Below, piece after piece: positions 1 to 10,300 of a stretch of DNA of 64,000 bases. The position numbers and the translations under genes are program-made. The notes beneath the pieces are model-generated. The model was not told the origin of the DNA and searched no databases. It was given only the letters and a program-made list of their open reading frames with translations. Source of the DNA: Nitrosomonas eutropha (GTDB taxonomy: Bacteria; Pseudomonadota; Gammaproteobacteria; Burkholderiales; Nitrosomonadaceae); NCBI RefSeq assembly GCF_900116685.1, contig NZ_FPBL01000001.1, positions 434,001 to 498,000 on the forward strand. The letters are read 5' to 3'. How positions within the stretch are numbered: the stretch's first letter is position 1; the number at the start of each line of letters is the position of its first letter.

Positions 1-560
1 CGCAGAACGATGATTTTATCGTGCTTGGCCGTATCTACCGGGCGACCCGCATATTTACCGTTACGCCGCGCCAGTTCTATTCCTTGTTTCTGCCGCTCCC
101 GGCGCGTCTCAAAGTCATCGCGAGCCATTTGTAGCGCAAGTTTCAAAAGCATATCCTGTACTGCCTCCAGAACGATACGGGCACTACCTTTGTACGTTTC
201 CGCCAGTTCAGACAGATCAACCACACCAGGCACAGACAGCCGAGCACCTTTAGCGCGGATCGCAGCCACCAGCTTCTCAGCCTCATCAAGCGGCAATCGG
301 CTGATCCGATCCATACGCTCGGCAATGACGGTATCTCCGGGTTGAAGCTCGTCGATCATGCGTAGCAGTTCGGGCCGGTCAGCCCGCGCACCGGATGCTT
401 TCTCACGATAGGTGCCAGCAATGTAGAAACCTTCCGCCTTTGCCTGGTCAATGATGGTTTCCTGGCGCTTCAAATCCTGCTCATTAGTCGAAACCCGCAG
501 ATAAATGCGAGCAATCTTAAGGATTGCAGCGTTATCAACTGTTAGCATCTTGCCAGCCAT
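1..560 (-). CDS. Serine recombinase (resolvase/ParA type), 3' end cut by window
   Basis: Reads from an ATG at 560 down to base 1 with no stop, so the C-terminal end lies outside the window. About 186 residues are visible. The N-terminal catalytic domain of a small serine recombinase is clear: IYLRVSTNEQD with the nucleophile at about Ser24, then YREKASGARADRPEL and AERMDRISRLPL, the Arg-rich active-site segment. The E-helix region (RRERQKQGIELARR) leads towards the C-terminal DNA-binding part. Resolvases of this type resolve plasmid multimers or transposon cointegrates at a nearby res site; a repeat-rich stretch upstream at 887-1000 is a candidate. An alternative ATG at 548 exists. Family assignment is firm; the parent element is unknown. 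Confidence 0.85.
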   Translation of the reverse strand, partial: MAGKMLTVDNAAILKIARIYLRVSTNEQDLKRQETIIDQAKAEGFYIAGTYREKASGARADRPELLRMIDELQPGDTVIAERMDRISRLPLDEAEKLVAAIRAKGARLSVPGVVDLSELAETYKGSARIVLEAVQDMLLKLALQMARDDFETRRERQKQGIELARRNGKYAGRPVDTAKHDKIIVL

Positions 561-613
561 GATTCATCCTCAGCCTATTCGTGACCCAACGATCAAAACA
601 AGTTGTGTGTAAG

Positions 614-829
614 TCAGCGGCGGCTGCAAAAACATCGATCATAGAGCCAAAGTAGCAGGGGGGTACCGAGAACATACAAAACAAGTGCCTTCCAAGTGAT
701 TGAACTTTGGTCGATCAAATGGAAGATCCCAACGCACAGCAGCGCGATGCAGCAGCGCACAAGGAAAAGCCTTGCTGATGACTCAATCCGTTGTTCTTGC
801 AGTCGTTGTAATTTGCGGTTGTCGATCAT
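614..829 (-). CDS. Small two-helix membrane protein, unknown function
   Basis: A 71-residue protein with a charged N-terminus (MIDNRKLQRLQEQRIESS) followed by two hydrophobic segments at about residues 21-40 and 46-63, and an Arg-rich C-terminus. The start has a good ribosome site (AGGAAA about 6 bases before the ATG), which supports it as a real gene. It lies upstream of the serine recombinase on the same strand, 53 bp away, so the two may be cotranscribed. I do not recognise the family. It looks like a cargo or maintenance gene of the mobile element to which the recombinase belongs. Confidence 0.55.
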   Translation of the reverse strand: MIDNRKLQRLQEQRIESSARLFLVRCCIALLCVGIFHLIDQSSITWKALVLYVLGTPLLLWLYDRCFCSRR

Positions 830-886
830 ATGGTTTCCTAGCCAATTTGGGGTAGCACCGATGCGCCGTAGTGCTTGGTTAGTTGG

Positions 887-1000
887 GGTATACCTTAATT
901 GGCCATTTTGTCATAAGTAGCCAAAAATACGCAAGCGTAATCTATTTTGGCTACCTTGTTGTTAGCCACTTAAATTGGCCTATGTCATTTTCAGAAGATG
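887..1000. promoter_or_regulatory. Candidate res/recombination site with nested repeats
   Basis: A non-coding stretch between the small membrane gene and the mer element. It holds an inverted repeat, TAGCCAAAAAT at 918-928 against ATTTTGGCTA at 944-953, and a direct repeat of AATTGGCC at 897-904 and 973-980. Paired dyads and repeats upstream of a resolvase gene are the usual layout of a res site. The link to the recombinase at 1-560 is by position only. Confidence 0.4.
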
Positions 1001-1061
1001 ATTGCACTAAATATCAGAAGTCAGTAACACATGACTACAATTCTTTTGGTGTTTTGATATA

Positions 1062-1099
1062 GGGGTCGTCTCAGAATTCGGAAAATAAAGCACGCTAAG
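1062..1099. repeat. 38-bp terminal inverted repeat of a Tn21-family transposon
   Basis: Starts GGGGTCGTCTCAGAA and ends GGAAAATAAAGCACGCTAAG, the known mer-side terminal repeat of Tn21/Tn501-type elements as I recall it, exactly 38 bp. It differs at the centre, where an EcoRI-like GAATTC replaces the usual run of A. It marks the left boundary of the mercury element; no matching second end was found in the window. The last five bases overlap the 3' end of merR, including its stop codon. Confidence 0.9.
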
Positions 1100-1550
1100 G
1101 CGTAGTCACCCCGTGACTCCCCCGCGCCGATGCAGCGAGCTTCGTTCCGTCTTGCAGTGACGCAATCAGCGGGCAGGAAACGTTCCCTTTCCGCGCATGG
1201 CAGGCGCACACCAGTTCAGACAGCACGGCCTCCATGCGTGCCAAGTCGGCCATCTTCTCGCGCACATCCTTGAGCTTGTGCTCGGCCAGGCCGCTGGCTT
1301 CCTCGCAATGGGTGCCATCCTCCAGCCGCAGTAGCTCGGCGATTTCGTCCAGGCTAAAGCCCAGCCGCTGGGCCGATTTCACGAACCGCACTCGTGTTAC
1401 ATCCGCCTCGCCATAGCGGCGAATGCTGCCATAGGGCTTGTCTGGCTCCGGCAGCAGGCCCTTGCGCTGGTAGAACCGGATGGTCTCCACATTGACCCCG
1501 GCCGCCTTGGCAAAAACGCCAATGGTCAGATTCTCAAAATTAATTTGCAT
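1095..1550 (-). CDS. merR: MerR, mercury-responsive repressor/activator
   Basis: A 151-residue MerR regulator. The N-terminal winged helix-turn-helix ([20 protein letters not shown]) and long dimerisation helix are typical, and the three Hg(II) ligands Cys82, Cys117 and Cys126 sit exactly at the Tn501 positions, with Cys115 as an extra. It binds the dyad between merR and merT, represses without mercury, and underwinds the 19-bp spacer when Hg(II) binds. The protein is a few residues longer than the usual 144; its last residues differ from the Tn501 tail because the reading frame runs into the transposon end, and the TAG stop lies inside the terminal repeat. Divergent from merTPCADE. Confidence 0.97.
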   Translation of the reverse strand: MQINFENLTIGVFAKAAGVNVETIRFYQRKGLLPEPDKPYGSIRRYGEADVTRVRFVKSAQRLGFSLDEIAELLRLEDGTHCEEASGLAEHKLKDVREKMADLARMEAVLSELVCACHARKGNVSCPLIASLQDGTKLAASARGSHGVTTP

Positions 1551-1590
1551 ATCGCTTGACTCCGTACATAACTACGGAAGTAAGCTTAAG
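1551..1590 (+). promoter_or_regulatory. mer operator/promoter (MerR site)
   Basis: The -35 box TTGACT is at 1556-1561 and the -10 box TAAGCT at 1581-1586, a 19-bp spacer that is the hallmark of MerR-controlled promoters. The dyad TCCGTA-N6-TACGGA (1561-1578) fills the spacer. Compared with Tn501 the dyad centre and the -10 (TAAGGT there) differ slightly. It drives merTPCADE to the right; the divergent merR promoter overlaps it. Confidence 0.93.
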
Positions 1591-1621
1591 CTATCCAAAC
1601 CAAATTTGAAAGGACAAGCGT

Positions 1622-1972
1622 ATGTCTGAACCACAAAACGGGCGCGGCGCGCTCTTCGCCGGTGGGCTGGCCGCCATTCTTGCGTCGGCCTGCTGCCTGG
1701 GGCCGCTGGTTTTGATCGCCTTGGGGTTCAGCGGGGCATGGATCGGCAACCTGACGGTGCTGGAACCCTATCGCCCGATCTTCATCGGCGCAGCGCTGGT
1801 CGCGCTGTTTTTCGCCTGGCGGCGCATCTACCGCCCGGCGCAAGCCTGCAAACCGGGTGAGGTCTGCGCGATTCCCCAAGTGCGAGCTACTTACAAGCTC
1901 ATTTTCTGGATCGTGGCCGCGCTGGTCCTGGTCGCGCTCGGATTTCCCTACGTCATGCCATTTTTCTATTAA
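1622..1972 (+). CDS. merT: MerT, inner-membrane mercuric ion transporter
   Basis: A 116-residue inner-membrane protein with three hydrophobic segments. Cys24-Cys25 in the first helix (LASACCLGPL) and Cys76/Cys82 in the cytoplasmic loop are the known Hg(II) relay ligands of the family. It takes Hg(II) from periplasmic MerP and passes it inward to MerA. First gene of the operon, with an AAGGA ribosome site seven bases before the ATG, 36 bp after the -10 box. Length and sequence match the family fully. Confidence 0.97.
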   Translation: MSEPQNGRGALFAGGLAAILASACCLGPLVLIALGFSGAWIGNLTVLEPYRPIFIGAALVALFFAWRRIYRPAQACKPGEVCAIPQVRATYKLIFWIVAALVLVALGFPYVMPFFY

Positions 1973-1987
1973 TCACAGGAGTTCATC

Positions 1988-2263
1988 ATGAAAAAACTGT
2001 TTGCCGCCCTCGCCCTCGCTGCCGTTGTTGCCCCCGTGTGGGCCGCCACCCAGACCGTCACGCTGTCCGTACCGGGCATGACCTGCTCCACCTGCCCGAT
2101 CACCGTCAAGAAGGCGATTTCCAAGGTCGAAGGCGTCAGCAAAATTGACGTGACCTTCGAGACACGCGAAGCGGTTGTCACGTTCGATGATGCCAAGACC
2201 AGCGTGCAGAAGCTGACCAAGGCAACCGGAGACGCGGGCTATCCGTCCAGCGTCAAGCAGTGA
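1988..2263 (+). CDS. merP: MerP, periplasmic mercury-binding protein
   Basis: A 91-residue protein with a Sec signal peptide (Lys-Lys then a hydrophobic run, cleavage expected after VWA at about residue 19) and one HMA domain carrying GMTCSTCP, with Cys33 and Cys36 as the Hg(II) pair. It scavenges Hg(II) in the periplasm and delivers it to MerT. Starts 15 bp after merT with an AGGAG ribosome site. Canonical in length and motif. Confidence 0.97.
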   Translation: MKKLFAALALAAVVAPVWAATQTVTLSVPGMTCSTCPITVKKAISKVEGVSKIDVTFETREAVVTFDDAKTSVQKLTKATGDAGYPSSVKQ

Positions 2264-2271
2264 GCCACTGA

Positions 2272-4419
<2,148 letters not shown>

Positions 4420-4436
4420 GGAAAAGGAGGTGTTCA

Positions 4437-4802
4437 ATGAGCGCCTACACAGTGTCCCGGCTGGCCCTTGATGCCGGGGTGAGCGTGCATATCGTGCGCG
4501 ACTACCTGCTGCGCGGATTGCTACGGCCGGTCGCGTGCACCACGGGCGGCTACGGCTTGTTCGATGACACCGCGTTGCAACGGCTGCGCTTTGTACGGGC
4601 TGCCTTCGAAGCGGGTATCGGCCTGGACGCACTGGCGCGGCTGTGCCGGGCGCTGGATGCTGCGGACGGTGACGGTGCGTCTGCGCAGCTTGCCGTGTTG
4701 CGGCAACTCGTCGAGCGTCGGCGCGAGGCCCTGGCCAGCCTCGAAATGCAACTGGCCGCCATGCCAACCGAACCGGCACAGCACGCGGAGAGTCTGCCAT
4801 GA
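4437..4802 (+). CDS. merD: MerD, mer operon co-regulator
   Basis: A 121-residue MerR-like protein with a helix-turn-helix at its N-terminus ([17 protein letters not shown]) but without the MerR cysteine set. In the family it displaces MerR-Hg(II) from the operator and returns the operon to the repressed state. The start at 4437 follows a strong AAAGGAGG site; an in-frame upstream ATG-containing extension overlaps the merA tail and is rejected. Its 3' end overlaps merE by 4 bp (ATGA). Confidence 0.95.
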   Translation: MSAYTVSRLALDAGVSVHIVRDYLLRGLLRPVACTTGGYGLFDDTALQRLRFVRAAFEAGIGLDALARLCRALDAADGDGASAQLAVLRQLVERRREALASLEMQLAAMPTEPAQHAESLP

Positions 4803-5035
4803 ACAGCCCAGAGCACTTGCCGTCTGAGACGCACAAACCGATCACCGGCTACTTGTGGGGCGCGCTGGCCGTGCTCACCTGTCCCTGCCATTTGCCGATT
4901 CTCGCCATTGTGCTAGCCGGCACGACGGCCGGCGCGTTCATCGGGGAGCACTGGGGTATTGCAGCCCTCACGCTGACCGGCTTGTTTGTCCTGTCTGTGA
5001 CGCGGCTGCTGCGGGCCTTCAAGGGAAGATCATGA
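4799..5035 (+). CDS. merE: MerE, inner-membrane mercury/methylmercury transporter
   Basis: A 78-residue protein with two membrane helices; the first carries Cys28-Pro-Cys30 (LTCPCHLP), the metal-binding motif of the family. It is a broad mercury uptake protein. The start overlaps the merD stop (ATGA), implying translational coupling. Length and sequence match Tn21/Tn501 MerE. Confidence 0.95.
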   Translation: MNSPEHLPSETHKPITGYLWGALAVLTCPCHLPILAIVLAGTTAGAFIGEHWGIAALTLTGLFVLSVTRLLRAFKGRS

Positions 5036-5100
5036 CCGCTTCCCAGCCAGCCGAGAGTGGGCAGCTTTGAGCTTCGCTACCAATCTGGAGGAGTACCACC

Positions 5101-5313
5101 ATGAACGCAAACGCCCCGAACACTGCCAGTTGCACCACCTGCTGCGTATGCTGCAAAGAAATTCCGCTCGATGCCGCCTTCACCCCGGAAGGCGCGGAAT
5201 ACGTCGAACATTTCTGCGGGCTGGATTGCTATGAACGCTTCCAGGCACGCGCCAAGGCCGCGACAGAATCTGACATTGCGCCTGTCCCTGGCGGTTCGCA
5301 GCCGTCAGATTGA
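5101..5313 (+). CDS. DUF3330 Cys-rich protein of mer elements
   Basis: A 70-residue protein of the DUF3330 type often found just after merE in mercury transposons. It has a Cys-dense N-terminus ([11 protein letters not shown]) and a second pair FCGLDC about 25 residues later, a C-X2-C ... C-X3-C layout like the TRASH metal-binding fold. GGAGGA sits before the start. The spacing of 65 bp after merE on the same strand suggests it belongs to the mer transcript. A role in metal handling is inference; no function is established that I know of. Confidence 0.8.
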   Translation: MNANAPNTASCTTCCVCCKEIPLDAAFTPEGAEYVEHFCGLDCYERFQARAKAATESDIAPVPGGSQPSD

Positions 5314-5443
5314 GGCATACCCTAACCTGATGTCAGGATACATCGCGCACAAGCGTCAGAATAGGGTGCCAATCAAATTTTATTGACATTTCTAATCAAA
5401 GGTAATAGATTTCACTCTGACATATATTACTTTTGGAGTTAAT
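5314..5443. promoter_or_regulatory. Candidate res site and promoter region of tnpR
   Basis: The 130 bp between the DUF3330 stop and tnpR are A+T-richer than the mer genes. An outer dyad pairs GGCATACCCTA (from 5314) with TAGGGTGCC (to 5370), and TGTCAGGATACAT (5331-5343) and CTGACATATATTAC (5417-5430) form a second inverted pair. Tn3-family resolvases act on three such subsites directly upstream of tnpR, so this is the expected place. GGAG at 5435-5438 serves as the ribosome site for the TTG start. Confidence 0.6.
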
Positions 5444-6004
5444 TTGTCAGGTAAGCGCATTGGTTACGTTCGAGTCAGCAGCTTTGACCAAAATCCGGAA
5501 CGACAACTGGAAGGTATTCAGGTAGATCGTGTATTTACTGATAAGGCATCGGGTAAAGATACCCAGCGACCACAACTTGATATGTTGCTAGATTTTGTAC
5601 GTGAAGACGATACAGTCGTCGTCCATAGCATGGATCGTCTGGCACGTAACCTGGATAATTTGCGCAAGCTGGTACAAGATCTTACCGGGCGAGGTATCCA
5701 GGTTGAGTTTGTCAAAGAACGATTGATCTTTACTGGTGAGGATTCACCGATGGCCAACCTGATGTTGTCGGTGATGGGATCTTTTGCGGAGTTTGAACGT
5801 GCCCTGATCCGCGAGCGGCAGCGAGAAGGCATTACACTTGCCAAACAACGTGGAGCCTACCGGGGACGCAAGAAAATGCTCAATAGTGAGCAGGTAGCAG
5901 AATTAAAGCGAAGAGTTATGGCAGGGGAACAAAAAACGTTAATTGCCCGCAACTTTGGTATCAGCCGTGAGACGCTATACCAGTATCTGAAAATGGTGGA
6001 TTGA
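5444..6004 (+). CDS. tnpR: TnpR, Tn3/Tn21-family resolvase
   Basis: A 186-residue serine resolvase starting at TTG (5444) with a GGAG site. The catalytic domain shows GYVRVSSFDQNPERQ with Ser12 as nucleophile, VVVHSMDRLARNLDNL, and EFERALIRERQREGI; the C-terminal helix-turn-helix is ARNFGISRETLYQYL. It resolves transposition cointegrates at res. Similar to Tn21 TnpR over the whole length but clearly diverged, and its codon use is A+T-richer than the mer genes, so it comes from another lineage. No tnpA follows it, which leaves the resolvase orphaned. Confidence 0.93.
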   Translation: MSGKRIGYVRVSSFDQNPERQLEGIQVDRVFTDKASGKDTQRPQLDMLLDFVREDDTVVVHSMDRLARNLDNLRKLVQDLTGRGIQVEFVKERLIFTGEDSPMANLMLSVMGSFAEFERALIRERQREGITLAKQRGAYRGRKKMLNSEQVAELKRRVMAGEQKTLIARNFGISRETLYQYLKMVD

Positions 6005-6063
6005 CATATCAGTCAACATGTTTTGGTTTTACACTTGACGCTTAAGTCATTCTTGATAGAGTT

Positions 6064-6091
6064 CCTGAATTCTTAGTTGAATTTATTCAGG
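6064..6091. repeat. Short inverted repeat between tnpR and the MNT/HEPN pair
   Basis: CCTGAAT (6064-6070) pairs with ATTCAGG (6085-6091) around a 14-base loop. It lies 60 bp after tnpR and about 50 bp before the MNT gene, so it could be a weak terminator or an operator for the toxin-antitoxin pair. No T-tract follows. Low certainty. Confidence 0.3.
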
Positions 6092-6142
6092 TACCAGCTT
6101 GAATAGAAAACCAGAAAATTCGGATTTCATTGTGGGATTTAT

Positions 6143-6481
6143 ATGAATCGCATTGATCATGACACAGAGGAAGCAGTTCGTCTCTTCCTCACCTTGATCG
6201 GTAATCGCTACGACATAGCTGAAGCTATTGTCTATGGCAGTCGTGCGCGTGGCACGCACCGCCCAGACAGCGATGCGGACGTTGCTGTGCTCTTGCGCGG
6301 CGAGCATCAACGCCTCCTGGTCGCCAAGCTGGATATGGCCGATGTTGCTTTTGATGTATTACTCGAAACTGGCATTCTCATCTCACCGCTTCCAATCTGG
6401 CTTAACGAGTGGGAGCAGCCGGAGAATTACGCGAACCCCGCCTTGCTACACAACATCATCCGGGAGGGAGTTAGATTATGA
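6143..6481 (+). CDS. MNT-domain nucleotidyltransferase (MntA-like antitoxin)
   Basis: A 112-residue minimal nucleotidyltransferase. The polymerase-beta-type signature is present: GSRARGTHRPDSDADVAVLL gives G-S and the D-X-D metal ligands, and VAFDVLLE supplies the third carboxylate. In MntA/HepT systems this enzyme AMPylates the HEPN toxin and so silences it. The stop overlaps the start of the HEPN gene by 4 bp (ATGA), the usual operon architecture. It lies in the scar region behind tnpR and has higher G+C than tnpR. Confidence 0.82.
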   Translation: MNRIDHDTEEAVRLFLTLIGNRYDIAEAIVYGSRARGTHRPDSDADVAVLLRGEHQRLLVAKLDMADVAFDVLLETGILISPLPIWLNEWEQPENYANPALLHNIIREGVRL

Positions 6482-6891
6482 GCAATCGACAACTGACATC
6501 AGGCATCTTGATGGCAAAGGCTAACACGGCCTGTTTGCCCGCGCGAGCCTTGCTCAATCTTGGTGACGTGGATGGCGCAACCAACCGTGCTTACTACGCT
6601 ATGTTCGACGCTGCCCGCGCAGCGTTACTGGCATCGGGTGCACCGGTAGAGTCAAATATTGGTCGCACCCATAGCGGCCTGATCGGGGCTTTCAGCAATT
6701 TTTTGGTCAAGAACGGCCCGGTATCGAAAGAGGTGGGGCGCCTTCTGAACCGAGCGCATGAAATCCGGCTGGTAGCCGACTACAAAGGTGATTCCGTCGA
6801 GCCTGCCGATGCGCGGGAGATAGTAGAACAAGCTGAAATTTTCGTTACCAGTTACCACTATACGGGCCAATTTCATGCTAGAAGAGTCTGA
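6478..6891 (+). CDS. HEPN-domain protein (UPF0332/HepT-like toxin)
   Basis: A 137-residue all-helical HEPN protein with features of the UPF0332 group: NRAYYAMFDAARAALL and a later EIRLVADYKG. An R-X5-H stretch (RLLNRAH) could be the catalytic RNase motif, though it does not exactly match the R-X4-6-H plus Tyr form of characterised HepT, so the activity is uncertain. Coupled to the MNT gene by a 4-bp overlap. The likely role is a ribonuclease toxin of a type VII MNT/HEPN module that stabilises the mobile region. Confidence 0.75.
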   Translation: MSNRQLTSGILMAKANTACLPARALLNLGDVDGATNRAYYAMFDAARAALLASGAPVESNIGRTHSGLIGAFSNFLVKNGPVSKEVGRLLNRAHEIRLVADYKGDSVEPADAREIVEQAEIFVTSYHYTGQFHARRV

Positions 6892-6999
6892 CAACAACGA
6901 CAGCGGGATGACGCCATTATAAATCGCATCAACAAGCATGTGAGTACTCCGCAATGGAATACAAACCAGTGTGAATAAATGTAAGCCGTTACAATTAGG

Positions 7000-7350
7000 C
7001 TACAATTTAATATCAAAGTACTTCAGAATAAATATCATTATAAAATAACAGCCAGCTGTCGCTGATAGGGAAAAACCCATGCTCAGATAGAAGTTAATTC
7101 CTGCTTTAAGCAACAATGGCAAGCTGACAAAGAAGACCAGAGAGGGAATAACCATCCAAAAAATACCAGTTGCCAGATCTGCTACTTTCCCTACATCTTG
7201 GGTATCAATATAAAGCCAGAACATCGCCAAAACGGAGGTAAGTGGCAGAGAAGCCAGTAAAGCGCCAATCAATGAACTGCGTTTCGAGAGCTCAGCTATT
7301 GAAACTATCAACAGACTGGTAATGACCACTTTGATAAAAATGTAGATCAT
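7000..7350 (-). CDS. DUF3147 membrane protein, last gene of metal efflux operon
   Basis: A 116-residue very hydrophobic protein with four predicted membrane helices and a RRSSLIGALLASLPL-like segment near residue 23 that is typical of DUF3147 (here KRSSLIGALLASLP). Its start overlaps the RND pump stop by 4 bp, so the two are translated together. DUF3147 proteins are often found at the end of heavy-metal RND operons; their function is unknown to me. Being tightly coupled, it may assist pump assembly or metal entry. Confidence 0.75.
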   Translation of the reverse strand: MIYIFIKVVITSLLIVSIAELSKRSSLIGALLASLPLTSVLAMFWLYIDTQDVGKVADLATGIFWMVIPSLVFFVSLPLLLKAGINFYLSMGFSLSATAGCYFIMIFILKYFDIKL

Positions 7351-10300
7351 TCTGTGGAACTGTTATTGGTTAATACTTTCCGCAAAGAACCGAAGCGTAA
7401 GTACAAGGATGGGATTACCAACATGTTAAGAGTAGTCGATGTCACTAGCCCAAACAGAATGACAATGGCCATTGGCGCCTGAATTTCACTACCAGGTTCT
7501 CCACCCGCCAATGCCAGAGGAATCAGTGCAATACCTGTCGCCAAGGCAGTCATCAGAATAGGTGACAAGCGCTCAAGAGCACCCTGTTTAACAACCTGGT
7601 ATAAATCACGCATACCTTCTTCCTGGACGAGATGGTGAATATGGCTGACCATCATGACGCCGTTGCGTGTGGCGATACCAAACAGGGTAATAAAGCCAAT
7701 AATAGAAGCTACAGATAATATACCGCCCGAAATATAAATACCTATCACGCCCCCAATCAGCGCGAGTGGTAAATTCAACATCACCAATAACGCATCGCCC
7801 ACCGAATGAAAGGCAACAAACAGCAGCAGAAAGATACCTGTAATAACAATAAAACCGACAATGGATAATGTTTGAGTGGCTTGCTCAGCGCTTTCAAACT
7901 GTCCCCCATACTCAACATGATAGCCGCTAGGGAGGCTGACATTTTGTTCTATACTGGTACGAATATCCTTGACTACGCCAGCCAGGTCACGTTCGGCAAC
8001 ATTAGCCATAACCACAATCTTGCGCTGCGTATTTTCACGGTTGATGGTGTTCGGATTTCGTGTTTTGCGGATATCAGCCAAGGCATGTAAAGGTAATTGA
8101 GCACCAGAAACGGTCATGATAAGTGTGGAACGGATGATGTCTAAATCTTCCGGTGTGCCAGCGCCATAACGGACAACCAGGTCAAAACTACCAACATCTT
8201 CCATTATTCTTGACACAGCCTGACCGGCAAAAGCCGTTTCGATCGCTGTCGATACGGTATCGATCGTCAAACCATAGCGGGCAATCGCTTTTCTGTCGAA
8301 TTTGATATCCAGAAATGGTACATCGGCGGGATTGTCGATTGATACATCTACCGCTCCACTCACTTTGGCCGTCAGACCCTTGATCTGGTTAGCTAATCTC
8401 CGCAGTTCAGTCAAACCCTGACCAAAAATCTTGATGGCAATATTAGCGCGTGTGCCGGACAGCATGTGGTCGATACGATGGGAAATAGGCTGACCAATGA
8501 CGATTGTCATGCCAGGCACGGCAGTCAAAGATGTCCTTAAGTCAGACAAGAATTCACTTTTACCGCGATCTTGCATCTTTAAACTAACATCAATTTCTGA
8601 AGCAAAAACCTGCTGCGCATGTGGATCCAATTCCGCACGCCCAGTACGCCGAGCTGTTGAGATCACTTCCGGATGCTGCAAAATGATTTCTTCCACACGT
8701 TGCGCGAGCTGGTCTGACTGCTGCAAGGAAGTTCCTGGAAGAGTAACTGCGCTAATGGTCAAGCTGCCTTCATTGAACTCTGGCAAAAAGGCCCGTCCAG
8801 AAAATGCTAATGCAATCAAAGCTACGGTAAGACCCGCTGCTGAAAGCATACTGATTAACTTCCACCGTTTAAGAGTATGCTCCAGCAAGAATAGATACTG
8901 TTGCTTTAGCCAAGTCACTAAACGGCCTTCCTTATCTTCACGAATTGCATGGGAAGCAGGTAATAGAAGGCTACAAAGTGCCGGAGTGATGGTTACTGCA
9001 ACTAATAATGAAGCGGCGATGGCTACGATATAAGCAAAGCCTAATGGCTGTAATAAACGGCCTTCTATTCCACTAAGAAAAAATAGCGGCAAAAAAACCA
9101 GGATAATAATCAGAGTAGCAAAGACGATTGAACCCAGAATTTCATGACTCGCTTTGAACACCAGAGTAATCACCGGGAGACGTTTTTCTTCTGGCAAACG
9201 GCTGTTTTCCCGCATACGCCTGACCGTATTTTCGACAACAATGATGGCATCATCGACTAAAGCACCTAGCGCGATAGCCAGACCACCCAAGGTCATCGTA
9301 TTAATGGTCGCGCCCATGGCTTTCATTGTCAGAATCGCAGCAATCATGGATAGTGGAATGGCAAGCAAAGTAATTAATGTTGCCTGTCCACTCATCAGGA
9401 ATATAAAAATAATCAGAACTACCAGAACTGCACCATCCCGTAATGCATTAAATAAATTATGAATTGAAACTTCGATAAAATCAGCTTGCCTGAAGATATT
9501 TGCATCAAGTGTCATGCCTTTTGGAAAAGAGCTTTGAATATTCGTCAATACTTCATCCAGACGCTGGGTGAGCTCTAAAGTGTTTACACTCGGTTGTTTG
9601 AGCACGCCCAGGATGACAGCTGATTTACCATTATGCGAACCGGTACCGCGTTTAAGTGCCGCACCTATCTTAATGTCGGCAACATGCCGAATAAGTACGG
9701 GCTGACCGTTGCGCTCGGCGACAACAATTTCATTGATGTCATCCAGATGGAGAATTCTACCGATGCCCTGAATTAAATACTCCAGGCCTGAAACAGTGTA
9801 AAAGCCGGCAGAAGCATTGCGGTTACTGTCCCGGACAGCATTGACTACCTCAGCTAAAGTAAGCTTATACGCGGCTAGACGCTCAGGTCTGACTTGGACT
9901 TGATATTGTTTGGTGTCCCCTCCTATCGGAATCACTTCCGCAACACCTGGTACTGACAGCAATCGCCGCCTGACAATCCAGTCCGCCGTGGTTTTTAGCG
10001 TTAGGCTGTCATGCTGATCTGATTGCAAGGCAATAAACAAGATCTCTCCCATCACGGAAGCGATCGGTGCTAGCACTGGACTTGCGATGTTAGGTGGCAG
10101 ACTGCTACGAGCCAGCTGCAGTTTCTCCGCGACTATCTGGCGAGCTTGGTAAATATCAGTATTCCAGTCGAATTCGACGATAATTACTGCCAGACCCATA
10201 CCAGAATTGGATCGCACGCGACGTACTCCGGTCGCGCCGTTCAAAGCAGTTTCGATAGGAAAGGTAATCAGCCGTTCGACTTCGCTAGGTGCCATGCCGC

